Below, piece after piece: positions 18,665-27,340 of a DNA stretch of 64,000 nt. Under the pieces are notes generated by a model. The model ran no database searches. It saw nothing but the letters and a program-made list of their open reading frames with translations, and was not told where the DNA came from. The position numbers and the translations under genes were made by a program. The DNA is from Microbispora triticiradicis (lineage in GTDB: Bacteria; Actinomycetota; Actinomycetes; Streptosporangiales; Streptosporangiaceae). The DNA is taken from assembly GCA_003260025.2 (NCBI GenBank), contig QFZU02000050.1:1-64000 (forward strand). The letters are read 5' to 3'. Numbering within the stretch: the first letter of the stretch is position 1; each line of letters opens with the position of its first letter.

Positions 18665-19810
18665 TCAGCGTCCGTCCGTGTGGACGCGAGGCACGCGGGA
18701 TCCGATCCTCGTCACGATCTCATGAGTAATCGTGCCCAGGGAATCCGCCCACTCCTGACAAGTAGGCTCGCCGTCGTCCCCGGGACCGAAAAGGATCACT
18801 TCGTCCCCCGATTCCGCCGCGTCGTCGCCGAGGTCGATGACGAACTGGTCCATGCACACCCGGCCGGCGATCCGCCGTCGCCGGCCCGCCGCCAGCACCT
18901 CCGCCCGGTTGGTCCCGTTCCGCAGAATGCCGTCCGCATACCCGAGAGGAACGAGGCCAAGCGTGGTTTGCCGGTCGGTGACGTACAGGTGCCCGTACGA
19001 CACGCCCGTCCCGGGGGTGACCCGCTTCACGCTCGCGAGCCTGGCCGTGAGGGTCATCGCGGGCCGGAGCCCGAAGTCGCCGAGCTCGGGGATCGGGCTC
19101 AGCCCGTAGATCGCGATGCCGGGGCGGACCATGTCGTACCTCGCCTGCGGCAGCGTGACGGCCGCGGCGGAGTTGGCGATGTGCCGGACGGCGTCGCCCG
19201 GCACCCCGGCCTTGTCCGCGACGGCGAGCGCCTCGTCGAACGTGGCGAGCTGGGCGTCGACGGAGGGATGGCCGGGGATGTCGGCGCACGCGAGGTGCGA
19301 CCAGACGCCCGCGATCTCGACGGCGCCGCTCGCCCGCGCGGCGAGGGCGTGCTCGACCAGCCACGGCCAGTCGGCGACGGTGGCGCCGCCCCGGGAGATG
19401 CCGGTGTCAATCTTCAGGTGCACTCGGCCGGTGCGGCCCGTCCGGCGGGCGGCCGCGACGATCTCGTCCACGACCCAGGGGGCGCCGGCGGACAGGTCGA
19501 CGTCCGCGAGCAGCGCGGCGTCCAGCGGCTCGCCCGGTGTGATGAGCCACGACATGACCGGCGCCGTGATCCCCGCCTCGCGCAGCGCCAGCGCCTCGCG
19601 GACGAAGGCGGTGCCGAGCCGGGCCGCGCCCGCCTCCAGGCACGCCTTCGCGACCGGCACCAGGCCGTGCCCGTACGCGTCGGCCTTGACCACGGCCATC
19701 ATCTCGGCGCCGCCCGCACGCTCGGCCAGCAGCCGCACGTTGTGCCTGATCGCGGACAGATCGACCCGTGCCTCAGCCGGGGTGGCCGCACCCGCCGTCG
19801 AGAAGCTCAT
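18665..19810 (-). CDS. alr: Alanine racemase
   Basis: The 381-residue PLP enzyme interconverts L- and D-alanine for peptidoglycan. The PLP lysine is K42 in VVKADAYGHG, the catalytic tyrosine lies in GTGVSYGHLYV, and the C-terminal domain carries AGRVCMDQFVIDLG. First of a likely alr–hydrolase–tsaE operon (26-base gap to the hydrolase). Confidence 0.97.
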   Translation of the reverse strand: MSFSTAGAATPAEARVDLSAIRHNVRLLAERAGGAEMMAVVKADAYGHGLVPVAKACLEAGAARLGTAFVREALALREAGITAPVMSWLITPGEPLDAALLADVDLSAGAPWVVDEIVAAARRTGRTGRVHLKIDTGISRGGATVADWPWLVEHALAARASGAVEIAGVWSHLACADIPGHPSVDAQLATFDEALAVADKAGVPGDAVRHIANSAAAVTLPQARYDMVRPGIAIYGLSPIPELGDFGLRPAMTLTARLASVKRVTPGTGVSYGHLYVTDRQTTLGLVPLGYADGILRNGTNRAEVLAAGRRRRIAGRVCMDQFVIDLGDDAAESGDEVILFGPGDDGEPTCQEWADSLGTITHEIVTRIGSRVPRVHTDGR

Positions 19811-19862
19811 TTTCCCAGTGTGTCAGGTGGACCCGGGTGGATGCGCCGATGGACACCGCACG

Positions 19863-21377
19863 TCAGAGCATGCGCAGGGCCTCGGGGACCGCCTCGGCGA
19901 CGTCGAGGGCGGCGATCGGAGCCTCCCCGCGCCTCCCGTCGCCTCCGCCCGCGGCGCCGCCCCTGGCGGCGATCCGCGCGGCCAGGCCGTGGATGTACGC
20001 GGCGCACGAGGCCGCGTCGTATCCGGAGAGGCCGGCGGCGAGCAGGGCGCCCGTGATCCCGGACAGGACGTCGCCGGTGCCGCCCGTGGCGAGCCAGGGC
20101 GTTCCGGTGGTGTTGACCCGCACCGGCCGGTGCTCCTCCGCGACGAGGGTGGTGGAGCCCTTCAGGAGCACCGTCGCCCCCAGCTCCGCGGCGGCCCGCC
20201 GCACGTGGTCGAGCCGCGCGGCCTCGATGCGCTCCCTCGGCACGCCGAGCAGCCGCGACAGCTCGCCGGCGTGCGGCGTGAGCACCGTGGGGGCGGCCCT
20301 GCGCAGCAGCGTCCGGTCCTTGGCGACCAGCGTGAGCCCGTCGGCGTCCACCAGCACCGGCACGTCGGCCGCGAGCACGGCGCGGGCCACGGCGTGCGCC
20401 TCCGGGCCGGTGCCGAGCCCGGGCCCGAGCACCCACGCCTGCACCCTGCCCACCTCGTCCAGCAGGCCCTCCGGCGCCGAGGGGTCGAGCACGGTCGTGA
20501 CCGCCTCGGGCCAGCGGGCCCTGACCAGCCGCACCGGCTCGGCCGTGCTCGCGAAGCGGACCATGCCCGCGCCGGCGCGCACCGCGCCGCCGGCCGAGAG
20601 CACGGCGGCCCCCGTGTACGTGTCGCTGCCCGCGGCGATCCCGACGACCCCCCGGCGGTACTTGTCGCTCTCCGCGCCCGGCCGGGGCAGCAGACCGGCC
20701 ACGTCGTCGCCGGTCGGCGCGGCCACCTCGGGATCCGGCAGGTGCGGCCCGAGGCCGATGTCCACCAGCTCGACCGATCCCGTGTGGGAGGCTCCCGGAT
20801 CGACGAGCAGACCGGCCTTGTAGGCACCGAACGTCACCGTCAGGTGCGCGCGGACCGCCGGTCCCTCGACCCGTCCGCTGCTCGCGTCCACCCCGCTCGG
20901 CACGTCGACCGCCACGACGAGACCGGCGGCCCCGGCGGTCAGCTCGGCGAGCGTGCCGTACGGCTCCCGCAGCGCCCCGCCGCCCCCGATGCCGACGAGG
21001 CCGTCGAGCACGATGTCGGCCCGCGCGAGCAGGTCACCGGCCCGCGCGGCGTCGAAGGGGCGCGCCCGGCCGCCGGCCGCGAGCAGCGCGGCGAGGCCGC
21101 CCTCGTGGGCGCGTGAGCCGGCCAGCACGGCCTCCACCCGGGCTCCCCTGCTCGCCAGGCGGGCCCCGGCGTACAGGGTGTCGCCGCCGTTGTCCCCGCC
21201 GCCGGCCAGCAGCGCCACGTGGGAGCCGTACACCCGGCCGCGCACGCCCTGGAGCAGGTTGGCGCAGACCATGGCGAGCCCGGCGGCGGCCCGGCTCATG
21301 AGGGTCCCCTCGGGGAGCCCCGCCATCAGCGCCGTCTCGGCGGTCCGGATCTGGTCGGAGGTGTAGGCGGTCCGCAT
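19863..21377 (-). CDS. nnr: Bifunctional NAD(P)HX epimerase/dehydratase
   Basis: A 504-residue fusion repairs damaged NAD(P)HX. The N-terminal epimerase (YjeF_N, about 1–215) has LLAGGGDNGGDTLYAGARL. The C-terminal ADP/ATP-dependent dehydratase (about 225–500) has VLTPHAGELSRLLG and the ATP-site GTGDVLSGITGALL. The fused form is common in actinobacteria. ATG start fits a leaderless promoter. Upstream of alr by 52 bases. Confidence 0.95.
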   Translation of the reverse strand: MRTAYTSDQIRTAETALMAGLPEGTLMSRAAAGLAMVCANLLQGVRGRVYGSHVALLAGGGDNGGDTLYAGARLASRGARVEAVLAGSRAHEGGLAALLAAGGRARPFDAARAGDLLARADIVLDGLVGIGGGGALREPYGTLAELTAGAAGLVVAVDVPSGVDASSGRVEGPAVRAHLTVTFGAYKAGLLVDPGASHTGSVELVDIGLGPHLPDPEVAAPTGDDVAGLLPRPGAESDKYRRGVVGIAAGSDTYTGAAVLSAGGAVRAGAGMVRFASTAEPVRLVRARWPEAVTTVLDPSAPEGLLDEVGRVQAWVLGPGLGTGPEAHAVARAVLAADVPVLVDADGLTLVAKDRTLLRRAAPTVLTPHAGELSRLLGVPRERIEAARLDHVRRAAAELGATVLLKGSTTLVAEEHRPVRVNTTGTPWLATGGTGDVLSGITGALLAAGLSGYDAASCAAYIHGLAARIAARGGAAGGGDGRRGEAPIAALDVAEAVPEALRML

Positions 21378-21384
21378 GCGTCCG

Positions 21385-21390
21385 ACCGTA
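21385..21390 (-). promoter_or_regulatory. Leaderless-type −10 of nnr
   Basis: On the minus strand TACGGT is followed by seven bases and the ATG at 21377. Confidence 0.5.
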
Positions 21391-21437
21391 GCCTCCCGCG
21401 ACCCCGATCGCGATCACCGGTCGAGCCACCGCACGCC

Positions 21438-21500
21438 CGGGACGGCTGGCACGGACAGCGGGACGGCGGGCACGGACAGCCGGACGGCGGGCACGGACAG
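21438..21500. repeat. Three 21-bp tandem repeats
   Basis: Three head-to-tail copies of a 21-bp unit (consensus CSGGACGGCGGGCACGGACAG) lie between the dehalogenase stop and the nnr promoter. The units differ at one or two positions. No gene function is apparent. Confidence 0.85.
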
Positions 21501-21535
21501 CGAGAACGGGCCGCCACCGCACGGGCGGCGGTCTC

Positions 21536-22408
21536 TCAGACGGTCAGGCCGTGCCGCTCGGCCCATGCGCCGATCGCCGCGGCGATGGCCTCGGGCCGGT
21601 CCTCCGGCGCGTGATGGCCGGCCGGGCCGCAGTGCTCGACCTCCAGCCCCGCGATGTTCTCCGCACACCAGGCGGCCGTCTCCGGCCCGATGAGCAGGGT
21701 CGGGGAGGAGTCGAAGGTGAGCAGCAGCTTGGGGACGTCGTGGCTGCTCGCGAGCCACCCTCCGTACTTCTCGACGCGCTCGGCGACGTCGGCCGGCTCG
21801 CCGTCGAGCGGCATCGAGCGCGCCCACTCCAGCAGCGGGCGGCGGCTCTCCCGCGTGGGATAGGGCTCCAGGTAGGGCCGCATCTCCTCCGCGCCGAGGG
21901 GCGTCAGCACTCCTCCGGTGAAGGCGGTCTCCACCAAGAAGTTCCGGTCGAGCACCAGCGACTCGCCCCCGGGGCCGCGGATGGTCTCCGCGCGGGCGCG
22001 GGGCGCCTCGCCGAGCTCGCTCCACGACATCGGCCGCACGATCGTCTCGAAGAAGGCGACGCCGCGGACGCGGCCAGGGTGGCGGGCCGCCCAGTCGAAG
22101 GCGAGCGACCCGCCCCAGTCGTGCCCGACGAGTATCACGTCCTCCAGCCCCAGCCGCTCGAACCACGCGTCGAGGTAACGGGCGTGGTCCGCGAACCGGT
22201 ACGGCACAACGGGCTTGCCCGAGCGGCCCATGCCGATGAGGTCGGGGGCGAGCAGGCGGGCGCCGGCGCGGATTCGGGGCAGGACCTCGCGCCACAGGTG
22301 GGACGAGGAGGGGTTGCCGTGCAGGAAGACGATGGGAGCACCACTGCCGGTCTCCTCGAAGTACATCTCCGAATCGAGCACCTTGATCGAAGGCATGGAG
22401 GTCCTCAA
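21536..22408 (-). CDS. Haloalkane dehalogenase-like hydrolase
   Basis: The 290-residue alpha/beta hydrolase matches haloalkane dehalogenases, which replace a halogen by hydroxyl on short alkanes. The nucleophile is Asp97 in VGHDWGGSLAFDW, the halide-binding Asn32 lies in FLHGNPSSSHLWR, the second halide Trp98 follows the nucleophile, and the catalytic His is near 265 (GHHAPED). No signal peptide. It is divergent from a MarR gene and its promoter contains that regulator's probable operator, so it is likely inducible. True substrate is unknown. Confidence 0.88.
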   Translation of the reverse strand: MRTSMPSIKVLDSEMYFEETGSGAPIVFLHGNPSSSHLWREVLPRIRAGARLLAPDLIGMGRSGKPVVPYRFADHARYLDAWFERLGLEDVILVGHDWGGSLAFDWAARHPGRVRGVAFFETIVRPMSWSELGEAPRARAETIRGPGGESLVLDRNFLVETAFTGGVLTPLGAEEMRPYLEPYPTRESRRPLLEWARSMPLDGEPADVAERVEKYGGWLASSHDVPKLLLTFDSSPTLLIGPETAAWCAENIAGLEVEHCGPAGHHAPEDRPEAIAAAIGAWAERHGLTV

Positions 22409-22417
22409 CTTTCGTTC

Positions 22418-22468
22418 GTCCGACTAACGTTAGTAACACGAACAGATTAGACCGTTAGTCGGACTAAC
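22418..22468. promoter_or_regulatory. MarR operator cluster in the dehalogenase/MarR promoter
   Basis: GTCCGACTAACG (22418–22429) and CGTTAGTCGGAC (22453–22464) are exact inverted copies. Each overlaps its own palindrome: ACTAACGTTAGT (22423–22434) and GTTAGTC-G-GACTAAC (22454–22468). The second palindrome lies in the spacer of the dehalogenase promoter and just upstream of the MarR −10. Confidence 0.8.
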
Positions 22469-22472
22469 ACAA
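22444..22472 (-). promoter_or_regulatory. Dehalogenase promoter
   Basis: On the minus strand TTGTGT (22472–22467), 17 bp and TAATCT (22449–22444). The 15-bp palindrome fills most of the spacer, the classic place for a repressor. Confidence 0.6.
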
Positions 22473-22475
22473 CCG

Positions 22476-22481
22476 GTAGGA
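22476..22481 (+). promoter_or_regulatory. Leaderless-type −10 of the second MarR gene
   Basis: TAGGAT is followed by seven bases and the ATG at 22489. Confidence 0.55.
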
Positions 22482-22488
22482 TGGCCGC

Positions 22489-22986
22489 ATGAGCAGCAGC
22501 GAGTCCGACCCGGCCTTCCCCACGGCCCCGCCCATGGACGGGAGGACCGGACCGGCCCGGTTGCGGAGCCTGCCGACCCGCCTTCTGTCGCTGGCGGCGA
22601 CGCACTCGGACCGGCTCGTCAACGAAGGGCTCGCCGCCAACGACGCCCGCAAGTGGCACTACGCCGTGCTCGCGACGCTGGAGGAGTCCGGCCCGGCCAG
22701 CCAGGCCGAACTGAGCCGCCGCACCGGCATCTACCGCAGCGACCTGGTCGCCGTCATCAACGAACTGACCGATCGGGGCCTGGTGGAGCGTGCGCCGGAC
22801 CCCGGCGACCGGCGCCGCAACGTCATCACGGTGACCCAGCGGGGACGCGCCCGCTTCGCCCGGCTCGACGAGCTGATCACCGAGCTCGAAGACGTGGTGC
22901 TGGCCCCTCTCAGCCGGCCCGAACGCGACCAGCTCGCCGGGCTGCTCGCCCGTCTGGTGGACCACCACGGGCGCCGGGACGGGTGA
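22489..22986 (+). CDS. MarR family transcriptional regulator
   Basis: The 165-residue protein has a typical MarR layout: N-terminal dimer helix, recognition helices ASQAELSRRTGIYRSDLVAV and INELTDRGLVERAPD, and a basic wing DPGDRRRNVITVTQRG. It probably represses itself and the divergent dehalogenase gene through the GTTAGTCGGACTAAC palindromes. The inducer is unknown. A leaderless promoter fixes the ATG. Confidence 0.9.
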   Translation: MSSSESDPAFPTAPPMDGRTGPARLRSLPTRLLSLAATHSDRLVNEGLAANDARKWHYAVLATLEESGPASQAELSRRTGIYRSDLVAVINELTDRGLVERAPDPGDRRRNVITVTQRGRARFARLDELITELEDVVLAPLSRPERDQLAGLLARLVDHHGRRDG

Positions 22987-23037
22987 CGGCGCCGCGAAGG
23001 GCCTCAGGCTCCCGTTCAGGGCTCCTGTTCAGGACCT

Positions 23038-23069
23038 CCGCTCGGGACAACCGCTCGGGACAACCGCTC
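23038..23069. repeat. 2.5 copies of a 13-bp tandem repeat
   Basis: CCGCTCGGGACAA occurs twice in a row plus six more bases, in the convergent gap between the MarR gene and acpS. It has no obvious function. Confidence 0.8.
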
Positions 23070-23118
23070 AAAACTCCCGGCCAGGGCTTCGCGCGCCTGG
23101 CTTCCGCGCGACTTGCGC

Positions 23119-23469
23119 TCAGGACTCGGCGATCACGTAGGCGACGGCCATGCCGCCGTCGTGCGACAGGGAGACGTGCCACCGGCGCACGCCGAGGCCC
23201 CGCGCCACCTCGGCGGCCCTGCCGGTGAGCCGCACCTCGGGACGGCCGTGCGCGCCGCGCACCACCTCCGCGTCGAGGTGCCCCAGGCCCGGCGGGCCTC
23301 CGAGCGCCTTGGCGACCGCCTCCTTGGCGGCGAACCGCGCCGCCAGCGACTCCGGCGGCAGGACGGCCTCGGCCTCGGTGAACAGACGGCGCCGCAGGCC
23401 GGGCGTGCGCTCCAGCGCCGCGCGCAGACGCGCGACGTCGACCACGTCCACCCCGATGCCCACGATCAC
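23119..23469 (-). CDS. acpS: Holo-[acyl-carrier-protein] synthase
   Basis: The 116-residue phosphopantetheinyl transferase attaches 4'-phosphopantetheine from CoA to ACP. The two family motifs are intact: [12 protein letters not shown] (metal-binding Asp) and [16 protein letters not shown] start with TACGCT six bases upstream suggests a leaderless or nearly leaderless mRNA. Adjacent and divergent to coaA, which makes the CoA precursor. Confidence 0.95.
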   Translation of the reverse strand: MIVGIGVDVVDVARLRAALERTPGLRRRLFTEAEAVLPPESLAARFAAKEAVAKALGGPPGLGHLDAEVVRGAHGRPEVRLTGRAAEVARGLGVRRWHVSLSHDGGMAVAYVIAES

Positions 23470-23529
23470 CCCGCCAGCGTACGGGGCGTCATTCCTTCCC
23501 CGTCACGCGCGAAAGTAATCCATCGATTT

Positions 23530-23538
23530 TTGTCCACA
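23530..23538 (+). promoter_or_regulatory. Perfect actinobacterial DnaA box
   Basis: TTGTCCACA equals the consensus DnaA box of Streptomyces-type replication origins. It lies between the divergent acpS and coaA genes, about 43 bases upstream of the coaA −10. Only one copy is present, so it is not an origin; it could link these genes to DnaA or occur by chance. Confidence 0.5.
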
Positions 23539-23580
23539 GCCTGTGCACGACCCCGCGCGGACGCGGTGAACGGCCGTGGC

Positions 23581-23586
23581 TACGCT
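23581..23586 (+). promoter_or_regulatory. Leaderless-type −10 of coaA
   Basis: TACGCT is followed by seven bases and the GTG at 23594. This argues that coaA starts at 23594 rather than at the earlier GTG at 23576. Confidence 0.5.
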
Positions 23587-23593
23587 TGCCGAC

Positions 23594-24517
23594 GTGGCAG
23601 ATGGGGACCCGTACGTCGAGCTCAGCCGGGAGCAATGGCGTGACCTGCGCAGGAACACGCCGCTCACGCTCACCGAGGCGGAGCTGCGGGAGCTGCGCGG
23701 CGTCCACGACCCGATCGACCTGTCCGAGGTCACCGACGTCTACCTGCCGCTCACCCGGCTGCTCAACCTGCACTTCACCGGCTCGCGGCAGCGCGGCGCC
23801 GCCGTCGGCGCGTTCCTCGGCGAGCACGACGCGCCCCCGCCGTACGTGCTGGGCATCGCGGGCAGCGTCGCGGTCGGCAAGTCGACCACGGCGCGGCTGC
23901 TGCACGCGCTGCTCGCCCGCTGGCCCGAGCACCCCCGCGTCGACCTGATCACCACCGACAGCTTCCTCCACCCCAACAAGGTGCTGGAGGAGCGCGGCAT
24001 CATGCACCGCAAGGGCTTCCCGGAGAGCTACGACCGGCGGGCGCTGGTGGGCTTCGTGGCCGACGTGAAGGCGGGCCGTCCCTCGGTCGAGGCGCCCGTC
24101 TACAGCCACCTGGAGTACGACATCGTGCCCGGCGCGACCCACGTCGTGGACCGGCCGGACATCCTGATCGTAGAGGGGCTCAACGTCCTGCAGCCCGCGC
24201 CGCCGGACGCCCTCGCCGTCTACGACTACTTCGACTTCTCCATCTATGTCGACGCCCGGATGGAGGACATCCGCACCTGGTACGTCGAGCGCTTCCACAA
24301 ACTGCGCCGTACGGCCTTCGCCGACCCGAAGTCCTACTTCCGGCACATCGCGGCGCTCTCGCACGAGGAGGCGACCACGTTCGCCGAGAACGTCTGGCGG
24401 GACATCAACGAGCGCAACCTGGTGGAGAACATCGCGCCGACGCGCGAGCGGGCCGGCCTGATCCTCCACAAGGGCTCCGACCATTCGGTCACCCACGTAC
24501 GGCTCCGCCGTACCTGA
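23594..24517 (+). CDS. coaA: Pantothenate kinase, type I
   Basis: The 307-residue enzyme phosphorylates pantothenate, the first step of CoA synthesis. The P-loop [14 protein letters not shown] (about 92–105), [12 protein letters not shown] and the ending HVRLRRT are typical of bacterial CoaA. The start at 23594 gives the usual short N-terminus before [13 protein letters not shown] 23576 would add six residues. Divergent from acpS with a DnaA box between. Confidence 0.95.
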   Translation: MADGDPYVELSREQWRDLRRNTPLTLTEAELRELRGVHDPIDLSEVTDVYLPLTRLLNLHFTGSRQRGAAVGAFLGEHDAPPPYVLGIAGSVAVGKSTTARLLHALLARWPEHPRVDLITTDSFLHPNKVLEERGIMHRKGFPESYDRRALVGFVADVKAGRPSVEAPVYSHLEYDIVPGATHVVDRPDILIVEGLNVLQPAPPDALAVYDYFDFSIYVDARMEDIRTWYVERFHKLRRTAFADPKSYFRHIAALSHEEATTFAENVWRDINERNLVENIAPTRERAGLILHKGSDHSVTHVRLRRT

Positions 24518-24521
24518 TAAT
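24516..24521 (+). promoter_or_regulatory. Near-leaderless −10 of the DUF389 gene
   Basis: GATAAT, overlapping the coaA stop codon, lies six bases before the GTG at 24528. Confidence 0.4.
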
Positions 24522-24527
24522 CGTCCG

Positions 24528-25457
24528 GTGCTGCATCTGCGGGTGATCGCCCCTTATGAGCGTACGGACCGGGTCGTCGAGGCGCTCGACCGCGCACCGG
24601 GCGTCACCAACGTGGTGGTCCTGGCCAAGGCGGCCCGGCGGCCGGAGGGCGACGTGGTCCTCGCCGACGTCGCCAGGGAGGCCGCCAACGCCGTCATCGA
24701 GGACCTCAAGGCGCTCGGCCTGGAGGAGGACGGCTCGATCACGGCTGAGGAGATCGAGCTGTCGATCTCCCGTGGAGCCGTCGAGGCGGAGGAGCGGGCC
24801 CCCGGCGAGGGCGACGACGCGGTGGTGTGGGACCAGTTCGAGGCGCGGGTCGCCCTCGACAGCCGCATCACCTGGGCCTTCCTGGCGTTCCTCACCATCG
24901 CCACGCAACTGGCGGCCATCGGCGTGCTCATCCCCTCGCAGATCCTCATCGTCGGCGCGATGGTCCTCGGCCCGGAGTTCGGCGCGGTCGCGGCGGTCTC
25001 CTTCGGCCTGCTCGGCCGCCACTGGGCGCTCATCGGCGCGGCGGTCCGCACGCTCGCGGTCGGTTTCGCGGTCGCGACCGCCGTCACCCTGGCCTGCGCG
25101 CTGGTCTCGCGCGGGATCGGCATGATCACCCCGGACATGCTCCGGCACAACGACGAGGTGCACTTCATCGTCAAGCCCGACCGGTGGTCGTTCATCGTGG
25201 CGCTGCTCGCCGGGGCCGCCGGCGTGCTGTCGATCACCGCGGGCAAGTCGTCCGCCCTGGTCGGTGTCTTCATCTCGGTCACCACCGTCCCGGCGGCGGG
25301 CTACATGGCGGCGGCCCTCGCGCTGGGCCGCTGGGACGACGTCGGCGGGTCGGCGCTGCAGCTCGTCGTCAACATCGCCGGGATGGTCGTCGCCGGGACG
25401 CTGACGCTGTTCCTCCAGCGCCGCCTGTGGACCCGGTACGGCGGAAGTCGCGCGTGA
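24528..25457 (+). CDS. DUF389 membrane protein
   Basis: The 309-residue protein has a soluble N-terminal domain (about 1–115) beginning HLRVIAPYERTDRVVEALD and six predicted transmembrane helices after residue 120, with the family signature IVGAMVLGPEFGAVAAVSFG. DUF389 proteins are of unknown function, possibly transporters or channels. It begins ten bases after coaA, so it may be coexpressed with it despite having its own −10-like hexamer. Confidence 0.85.
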   Translation: MLHLRVIAPYERTDRVVEALDRAPGVTNVVVLAKAARRPEGDVVLADVAREAANAVIEDLKALGLEEDGSITAEEIELSISRGAVEAEERAPGEGDDAVVWDQFEARVALDSRITWAFLAFLTIATQLAAIGVLIPSQILIVGAMVLGPEFGAVAAVSFGLLGRHWALIGAAVRTLAVGFAVATAVTLACALVSRGIGMITPDMLRHNDEVHFIVKPDRWSFIVALLAGAAGVLSITAGKSSALVGVFISVTTVPAAGYMAAALALGRWDDVGGSALQLVVNIAGMVVAGTLTLFLQRRLWTRYGGSRA

Positions 25458-25522
25458 CAGGCATACCTGAGACGTAGATCGGCTCCTCCATCAGACGGAG
25501 GCCCGGCGGCCACCCCGCCGGA

Positions 25523-25528
25523 TAGGGT
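25523..25528 (+). promoter_or_regulatory. Leaderless-type −10 of the ABC operon
   Basis: TAGGGT is followed by seven bases and the ATG at 25536, which decides that start over the GTG at 25527. Confidence 0.55.
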
Positions 25529-25535
25529 GCCAGTC

Positions 25536-26477
25536 ATGACAGCGAGCGCGACTCCCTGCTTCGCGACCGAGGGGCTGACCAAGCGGTTCCCCCGCGTCAC
25601 GGCGCTCGACCACCTCACCGTCGCGGCCGGGACCGGCGTGACCGGCCTGGTCGGCGCCAACGGCGCGGGCAAGTCCACCCTGATCAAGATCCTGCTCGGC
25701 CTGGTGCCGCCCACCTCGGGAAGCGCCTCGGTGCTGGGCCTGGACACGGCCACCCAGGGCCTGGAGATCCGGCGGACCGTGGGCTACATGCCCGAGCACG
25801 ACTGCCTGCCCCCGGACATCTCGGCGACCGAGTTCGTGGTCCACATGGCCCAGATGTCCGGCCTGCCGCGCACCGCGGCCCGCGAGCGCGCCGCGGACAC
25901 GCTGCGCCACGTCGGGCTGGACGAGGAGCGCTACCGCCCGATGGGGGGCTACTCCACCGGCATGCGGCAGCGCGTCAAGCTCGCCCAGGCCCTCGTCCAC
26001 GACCCTCGGCTCGTCTTCCTCGACGAGCCCACCAACGGGCTCGACCCGCAGGGCCGCGACGACATGCTGGCGTTGATCCGGCGGGTCGGCACCGAGTTCG
26101 GCATCAGCGTCCTGGTCACCTCCCACCTGCTCGGCGAGCTCGAACGGGTGTGCGACCACGTGATCGTCATCGACGGGGGGCGGCTGCTGCGCTCTTCGGC
26201 GATCCGGGAGTTCACCCGGGCCGAGCAGACGATCGCGGTGGAGGTCGAGGAGGGCCAGCGGCAACTGGCCGACCGCCTCACGGGCGGCGGCGAGACGGTG
26301 GCGGTGCAGGGCAGGCTGCTGACGGTGCAGGTGTCCCCCGACGACCCCGGCCGCACCTACGACGCGGTCCGTGACGCCGTCAGCGACCTCGGCCTCAGCC
26401 TCCTGCGACTGGAGCAGCGCCGGGGCCGCATCGAGGACGTCTTCAAGGAGTCCACAGCCAAGGAGCCGGTGGCATGA
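25536..26477 (+). CDS. ABC-2 type transporter ATP-binding protein
   Basis: The 313-residue ATPase has Walker A GANGAGKST, the signature YSTGMRQRVKLAQAL, Walker B LVFLDEPTNGLDP and a C-terminal accessory part of about 80 residues. It energises the integral permease encoded next (ATGA overlap at 26474). First of four overlapping genes forming two ATPase/permease pairs. The cargo is not evident. Confidence 0.93.
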   Translation: MTASATPCFATEGLTKRFPRVTALDHLTVAAGTGVTGLVGANGAGKSTLIKILLGLVPPTSGSASVLGLDTATQGLEIRRTVGYMPEHDCLPPDISATEFVVHMAQMSGLPRTAARERAADTLRHVGLDEERYRPMGGYSTGMRQRVKLAQALVHDPRLVFLDEPTNGLDPQGRDDMLALIRRVGTEFGISVLVTSHLLGELERVCDHVIVIDGGRLLRSSAIREFTRAEQTIAVEVEEGQRQLADRLTGGGETVAVQGRLLTVQVSPDDPGRTYDAVRDAVSDLGLSLLRLEQRRGRIEDVFKESTAKEPVA

Positions 26478-27340
26478 CGATCGAGCCGACGGCGGTCATC
26501 CACGACATCGGATACCGCCACTACGACGGCGTACGGCTCGGGCGCGGCCGGGCGACGCTCGCCCTCGGCGTGCAGAGCCTGCGCGGCGTGTTCGGGCTCG
26601 GCCGCACGATCCGCGCCAAGATCATGCCGCTGCTGCTGGCCGCGATCATGCTGATGCCGACGGTCGTGTCGATCGGTGTGATGGCGCTCGCCAAGCAGTT
26701 CGTCATGCCCTATTCGCAGTACGCCGTCTTCATGCAGGCGGTGATCGCCGTCTTCCTGGCCGCGCAGGCGCCGTACCTGGTCGCGCCGGACCTGCGGTTC
26801 CGCGTGCTGCCGCTGTACCTGTCCCGCCCGCTGACCGTGAACGACTATGTCGTGGCGAAGCTGGCCGCGCTGGCGGTCGCGCTGTTCTGCCTGATGGCGC
26901 TCCCGATCACGATCGAGTTCGTCGGCGAGATGCTGATCGACATGCCGATGCCGCTGCACACGGGCGACTTCCTCGGCGCGCTGGGCGGCACGGTCCTGCG
27001 CGCGGTGCTGCTGGCCGCCCTGGGCGTCGCGCTGGCGTCGTTCACCCCGCGCCGCGGCCTCGGGGTCGCCGTGGTGATCGCGTTCTACATGTTCACCGCC
27101 GCCGTCTCCGGGCTCTTCTACGCCGTGCTCGCCTCGACCGGCCGGGACGACGTGGCCCCCTGGGCCCTGCTCCTCAATCCGTTCTTCCTCGTCGACGCCG
27201 TCCAGTCGGCGCTGTTCGGCACCGATCCGGCGACCGGCGAGGGATATCCCCCGGGCGTCGCCTCGTGCCTGATCCTGCTGGCCGTGATCGCCCTGGCCGT
27301 GACGGGCGTCCTCCTGCGCTACCGGAAGGCGGCGTCGTGA
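26474..27340 (+). CDS. ABC-2 type transporter permease
   Basis: The 288-residue membrane protein has about six hydrophobic helices (IMPLLLAAIMLMPTVVSIGV, LAALAVALFCLMALPITI and others) and a ~50-residue cytosolic lead. The start ATG overlaps the ATPase stop (ATGA). Partner of the preceding ATPase. Confidence 0.88.
   Translation: MTIEPTAVIHDIGYRHYDGVRLGRGRATLALGVQSLRGVFGLGRTIRAKIMPLLLAAIMLMPTVVSIGVMALAKQFVMPYSQYAVFMQAVIAVFLAAQAPYLVAPDLRFRVLPLYLSRPLTVNDYVVAKLAALAVALFCLMALPITIEFVGEMLIDMPMPLHTGDFLGALGGTVLRAVLLAALGVALASFTPRRGLGVAVVIAFYMFTAAVSGLFYAVLASTGRDDVAPWALLLNPFFLVDAVQSALFGTDPATGEGYPPGVASCLILLAVIALAVTGVLLRYRKAAS

Noticed and set aside
23530-23538. Replication origin
   Set aside because: Only one DnaA box is present and there is no dnaA, dnaN or AT-rich unwinding region nearby.
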